52,237 nucleotides of DNA, taken from positions 1 through 52,237 of IMG/VR virus record IMGVR_UViG_3300025087_000090; one strand, written 5' to 3'. Positions 49,402-52,237 of this stretch are shown here, piece by piece. The position numbers and the translations under genes were made by a program. Within the stretch, counting starts at the first letter, position 1; the number at the start of each line of letters is the position of its first letter. The notes beneath the pieces are model-generated. The model saw only the letters and a list, made by a program, of their open reading frames with translations, searched no databases and had not been told where the DNA came from. Source of the stretch: a virus.

Positions 49402-49628
49402 CCCCGGAAGAATACATGAAACGGCCCTATCATTTCATCTTGGTTTGGGATGAAGAAAGCCATACTTGGAGCGGGAAGATCAAAGAGTTTCCAGGGTGTT
49501 TTGCTCAGGGTGATGGTTGGAGTATAGTTTTCAAACTACGCCATGCCGCCCTGGACTGGATCGCCGCCGCTTTGGACCTGGGGCAGGAGATACCGGAACC
49601 TCTGGAGAGTGTTTGGAGAGAGCCATGA
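49398..49628 (+). CDS. HicB-like antitoxin-fold protein, 76 aa
   Basis: Matches the HicB pattern: FILVWDEESHTWSGKIKEFPGCFAQGD, then a helix HAALDWIAAAL and IPEPLE. HicB proteins neutralise HicA RNases. No HicA-like dsRNA-binding toxin is seen next to it, so it may act as an anti-toxin decoy or be a regulator. Confidence 0.7.
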   Translation: MTPEEYMKRPYHFILVWDEESHTWSGKIKEFPGCFAQGDGWSIVFKLRHAALDWIAAALDLGQEIPEPLESVWREP

Positions 49629-49786
49629 TACACCGTTTAATGCATTTTATAGGATGGAATACAGGGACCATAGAAACCTGGTGGGAAAATAGAAGGCTTT
49701 ATGTGGGATTTAAATGTGCAACATGCGGTAAAGTCTCAGGCGTAGAAGATATTACGGATAATATGAGAAGGAGCTTTAAGCAATGA
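49625..49786 (+). CDS. Small CATC protein, 53 aa
   Basis: ATG at 49625 overlaps the HicB stop (ATGA). FKCATCGK may bind zinc with upstream His residues. Unrecognised. Confidence 0.5.
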   Translation: MIHRLMHFIGWNTGTIETWWENRRLYVGFKCATCGKVSGVEDITDNMRRSFKQ

Positions 49787-50250
49787 CTCCAACACCGGAA
49801 GAGTTGAGAGATTGGAGCGCCGAAAAGGTAATGGGATGGTGGTTAAAAGAATCCATTGATGAATATGGAAATAAAACAGGTGAGTGGTATAGTGGAGATG
49901 AATATACCGGATACGATAAATATTACATTCACTCCGATGGTGAAGATGTTAGTAATGATTTAACTTGGCTGTGGCGCCCCGACACCGACCTGAACCAAGT
50001 CTTCATGGTGGTGGAGAGGATGAGGGAGTTGGGGTGGTATTTATACTGTGAACCTGAACCCAATATGACTTTTCCAAACTATAAAAAAGCAGCTATTATT
50101 TACGAGATCGGCTTTTATCATCCAGAAAACATGAAATTGGAATTAAAGCCATCCAGAGGATTTGTTATGTACGATAGAATAAACGCCCACGCCATCCTCC
50201 TCGCCGCCCATGCGACCGGAGAGGGACAAGGAGAAAAATCATGCAAGTAA
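49783..50250 (+). CDS. Phage ABA-sandwich domain protein, 155 aa
   Basis: WRPDTDLNQVFMVVERMRELGW and NAHAILLAAHATGEG match the phage ABA-sandwich (BC1872) domain, a small phage fold of unknown function that usually ends in an Ala-rich helix. AAGGAG upstream; overlap of 4 nt with the previous gene. Confidence 0.65.
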   Translation: MTPTPEELRDWSAEKVMGWWLKESIDEYGNKTGEWYSGDEYTGYDKYYIHSDGEDVSNDLTWLWRPDTDLNQVFMVVERMRELGWYLYCEPEPNMTFPNYKKAAIIYEIGFYHPENMKLELKPSRGFVMYDRINAHAILLAAHATGEGQGEKSCK

Positions 50251-50453
50251 TTAAAAATGGAGATCATTTTTATAAATGCCGCGGTTGCTTTGCTACTCAA
50301 ACACCAGGAGTGAATTTCTCTGGCATAGAAATAAACTTTGATGGAATAGTATTTACGCAGTCTTATTTTTTGTGTAAACGCTGCTTAGTTGAGGCAGTAG
50401 GTTATCTGATGACTATGACGGGAGAGGGACGAGAAACTAAGGAGGTAGAGTGA
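50241..50453 (+). CDS. Zinc-ribbon protein, 70 aa
   Basis: CRGC near residue 14 and CKRC about 31 residues later. A hydrophobic beta core (FDGIVFTQSYFL) lies between. It overlaps the previous gene by 10 nt. Unrecognised. Confidence 0.6.
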   Translation: MQVIKNGDHFYKCRGCFATQTPGVNFSGIEINFDGIVFTQSYFLCKRCLVEAVGYLMTMTGEGRETKEVE

Positions 50454-50707
50454 TGCTTGAAATTGACAAATCCGGCAACTGGTGGCTTGATGGTTCAATA
50501 ATTGAACCATGGGAAATTACCGAAAGATGGACAGTGCTGGTAAATGCAATGGAGTCCATGGGTGACAGACAAGAAGAACTTCATGACCTCATCTGTGAAC
50601 TCTACGCCGTAGCCAACCTGGGCTTCTACGGCACCATGGCGAACGCTGAGAGAAAAACCAGGATCGTTACTAACCCAACGGTGCTGGCGATTGTGGAGGA
50701 GAAGTGA
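50453..50707 (+). CDS. xIVEEK family protein, 84 aa
   Basis: ATG 50453 overlaps the previous stop (TGATG), GGAGG upstream. Helical core (GDRQEELHDLICELYAVA), C-terminus NPTVLAIVEEK shared with the protein at 48477. Probably arose by duplication; function unknown. Confidence 0.65.
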   Translation: MLEIDKSGNWWLDGSIIEPWEITERWTVLVNAMESMGDRQEELHDLICELYAVANLGFYGTMANAERKTRIVTNPTVLAIVEEK

Positions 50708-51060
50708 AAACTACCTATAAATGGAAAGCAGACTCAATCCGCAACCCAAGACAACATAAAATAAAGAGGTTTAATCACATGGATAAGGTCCCACCCAAAG
50801 GCTCTATTGACTATCCGGCTGTTATCAAACAATATAATAAAGCTCTTGCCGACCTCAAAGCTGGGAAGGTTGACACATGGATAAGTGTTTCTGATGATTT
50901 AAAGACCGAACTCGCCGCCCTCAAGAAGCTGATAAAGGAGATGGCCGAAATGTTGGACAACGAACTCGAATACGGCTACCAAATGCCAAGGTGGGAGGCT
51001 TTAAAAAATCACCCTAAAATCAAAACGATTGTGGAGGGAAAAGATGATAACACCACTTAA
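50704..51060 (+). CDS. xIVEEK family protein, 118 aa
   Basis: GTG 50704 with GGAGGAGAA upstream, overlapping the previous stop. Basic N-terminus, helix LKTELAALKKLIKEMAEML that closely resembles LETQIAALKELMGEM of the 48477 protein, and HPKIKTIVEGK near the end. Function unknown. Confidence 0.65.
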   Translation: MKTTYKWKADSIRNPRQHKIKRFNHMDKVPPKGSIDYPAVIKQYNKALADLKAGKVDTWISVSDDLKTELAALKKLIKEMAEMLDNELEYGYQMPRWEALKNHPKIKTIVEGKDDNTT

Positions 51061-51241
51061 TTTTGCTGCAATACTAACATGGGAAGAGGCAAGAACCTTA
51101 GTTTTATTTATACAAAAAACTTTAAACGTTCGTAGAGCCTTCATAAAGGAGGATATTAAAAAACTACAAGATCATAATCTCTTGGAGATATACAATTCAT
51201 TAAGTTCCTTTATAAATTTCATGGAAGAAAAAGATGACTGA
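51044..51241 (+). CDS. Helical protein, 65 aa
   Basis: GAGGGAA precedes ATG 51044, which overlaps the previous gene by 17 nt. WEEARTLVLFIQKTL and IYNSLSSFINFMEE helices. Unrecognised. Confidence 0.55.
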   Translation: MITPLNFAAILTWEEARTLVLFIQKTLNVRRAFIKEDIKKLQDHNLLEIYNSLSSFINFMEEKDD

Positions 51242-51509
51242 CGATCTCCTCTATCTCCTCGAAGAAGCTGACAGCATTCTCAAAGAGAAGAACCCATATA
51301 CCCATGAGCTTAAGATGACCATCTTTTGCAACAACTGTCGCACGAGCTTCATTGGTCATATCGAAGGAGCTAAAAAATGGTACAATGCAAAGGAGAAGTT
51401 TAATTACATTACATACTTTTGTCCTCAATGCCCTCCTGATGTGGGAAATAAATGGCTTGAAAGATCCTTTGGGATGGTACTTGAAGAGGTCAAACCTTCA
51501 AAATACTAA
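51234..51509 (+). CDS. Zinc-ribbon protein, 91 aa
   Basis: CNNCR and CPQC about 30 residues apart make a ribbon; the N-terminal helix (LLYLLEEADSILKEK) and C-terminal helix flank it. Overlaps the previous gene by 8 nt. Unrecognised. Confidence 0.65.
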   Translation: MTDDLLYLLEEADSILKEKNPYTHELKMTIFCNNCRTSFIGHIEGAKKWYNAKEKFNYITYFCPQCPPDVGNKWLERSFGMVLEEVKPSKY

Positions 51510-51515
51510 ATGAAA

Positions 51516-51536
51516 AGTGTTCATAATATGAACACT
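51516..51536. promoter_or_regulatory. Dispersed palindrome, copy m
   Basis: AGTGTTCA, spacer TAATA, TGAACACT; both arms exact. AAGGAGG follows directly, with the ATG 14 nt after the palindrome. Confidence 0.85.
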
Positions 51537-51550
51537 AAGGAGGCAATAAA

Positions 51551-51757
51551 ATGAAAAAAGAGCACCTATCTCAAATTGTCAATTGGATAAACCGCCTTGA
51601 GCTTGCAAGCATGGACGCATTCAATGCTATCAAAGAGTTTCTAATTACTGACAACAAAGAACCTCTCGTATCTTATTTTGGAGCCTTTCAAATACTACAT
51701 GGAAGACCTGATGAGGCAATAAAAGCGATGTATAAAGAGCTCAAAGAGGAACACTAA
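51551..51757 (+). CDS. Hypothetical protein, 68 aa
   Basis: Two-helix protein (QIVNWINRLELASMDAFNAIKEFL; PDEAIKAMYKELKEEH). AAGGAGG upstream, first gene after palindrome copy m. Not recognised. Confidence 0.65.
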   Translation: MKKEHLSQIVNWINRLELASMDAFNAIKEFLITDNKEPLVSYFGAFQILHGRPDEAIKAMYKELKEEH

Positions 51758-51769
51758 GGAGCTCTACTA

Positions 51770-51878
51770 ATGTCCAAAGCCTTCATCGAGACCCGAGGTC
51801 TTTAAGAAGGTTTCAAATTTGCTCACTGATTATAGGTCAGGAGCTATTAAACAAATAACCTTTGAAGGGAGGAGATGA
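51770..51878 (+). pseudogene. Small frame-shifted gene
   Basis: AAGGAG leads to ATG 51770, but the frame stops after 11 codons. The next frame is open from the same place to a TGA at 51876-51878 and reads PEVFKKVSNLLTDYRSGA. Removing one A from AAA at 51775-51777 would join them as a 35-residue product. It may be a mutation, an error or a frameshift site. Confidence 0.35.
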
Positions 51879-51879
51879 G

Positions 51880-52062
51880 ATGATAAATGATGAGAAGGTT
51901 TTAAAGTTACAAACTCAGGAAGAATGCTTCACAGAGATGTGTAAAGCCCATCACCACATTTATGGATACATATTGAATACTAATCCAATTCAAAAGGAGT
52001 TGGCCGATATGATCTTAGTATTATCGAGACAGATGTTTCTTATGGTTAAAGGAGGCTCCTAA
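51880..52062 (+). CDS. Hypothetical protein, 60 aa
   Basis: GGGAGGAG precedes ATG 51880. Helical with Cys/His (FTEMCKAHHHIYGYI) and a final LVLSRQMFLMVKGGS. The stop overlaps the nuclease ATG (TAATG). Unrecognised. Confidence 0.6.
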   Translation: MINDEKVLKLQTQEECFTEMCKAHHHIYGYILNTNPIQKELADMILVLSRQMFLMVKGGS

Positions 52063-52237
52063 TGACAAATCCCATTCTCACATTTGACCACACCCAACGT
52101 AGCTCCTGGCAAGGTTGCAAGCGTGCTTATTTCTTCCGCCACCTCTGTGGCATCCGCAAGGTCACAGCCGACTCTCCAGGCTTTTCCTTTGGCTCGGCTT
52201 TCCATTCCTCCTCCGAAGTACTCGACATGACCGGGGA
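52062..52237 (+). CDS. PD-(D/E)XK nuclease, Cas4/RecB-like (5' part)
   Basis: Start of the gene that continues at 1-876. ATG 52062 overlaps the preceding stop (TAATG) with AGGAGG upstream. The peptide MTNPILTFDHTQRSSWQGC continues into the KRAYFF motif. The window ends inside codon 59. See the entry at 1-876 for the domain description. Confidence 0.8.
   Translation, partial: MTNPILTFDHTQRSSWQGCKRAYFFRHLCGIRKVTADSPGFSFGSAFHSSSEVLDMTG
52112..52237. repeat. Right copy of terminal direct repeat (circular overlap)
   Basis: Identical to 6-131 over 126 bases; marks closure of the circular assembly. Genome length without it is about 52,106 bp. Confidence 0.9.

Noticed and set aside
1-52237. CRISPR array, integrase, rRNA genes
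   Set aside because: No regularly spaced repeat array, no tyrosine or serine recombinase motif and no rRNA-like sequence was seen.

Overview
The window is the essentially complete genome of a short-tailed, podovirus-like double-stranded DNA phage, assembled as a circular contig. The last 126 bases (52112-52237) repeat bases 6-131 exactly, and one nuclease gene reads in frame across the join, so the unique genome is about 52,106 bp. The host is probably Gram-negative, because there is an overlapping Rz/Rz1-type spanin pair beside a holin and an endolysin. There is a terminase, a portal, a HK97-type capsid, an adaptor, tailspikes and large internal virion proteins. I see no tape measure, sheath, integrase or rRNA. 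I cannot name the host.

Layout: (1) A rightward early arm runs from 42.45 kb through the end of the window and around the join to 9.23 kb, with many tightly overlapping small genes. It starts with an AlpA-like DNA-binding protein. It then carries a Sak4-like recombination ATPase, a roughly 0.7 kb GC-richer non-coding block that looks like a large structured RNA, a DUF669/SSB-like protein, a tRNA-like element, a set of tiny (often zinc-ribbon) proteins, a Cas4/RecB-type nuclease, a ParB-methyltransferase fusion, a family A DNA polymerase split into two genes (the first fused to a uracil-DNA-glycosylase-like domain), a DUF3987 ATPase and a free-standing TSCPD domain. (2) A bidirectional terminator at about 9.25 kb separates this from (3) a leftward late arm, 39.77 down to 9.28 kb. 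Its order is packaging, portal, scaffold, capsid, tailspikes and receptor-binding propellers, lysis cassette, adaptor, tail proteins, internal virion proteins. (4) Between the two arms (39.8-42.45 kb) lies an AT-rich control region with a small leftward three-gene operon that ends in a strong intrinsic terminator.

The main unexplained structure is a palindrome, AGTGTTCA-N5-TGAACACT. It sits 12-17 nt before the start codon of six genes spread over both arms. A spacer-7 variant stands 57-59 nt before the first gene of each divergent arm. This looks like a phage-wide regulatory network. Other items are the candidate large RNA, the split polymerase, repeated intercistronic elements with embedded stop codons at 47.1-47.8 kb, a 47-bp inverted repeat inside a receptor-binding gene, and a marked excess of the hexamer CCATGG. 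All functions are read from motifs by eye; no database search was run.
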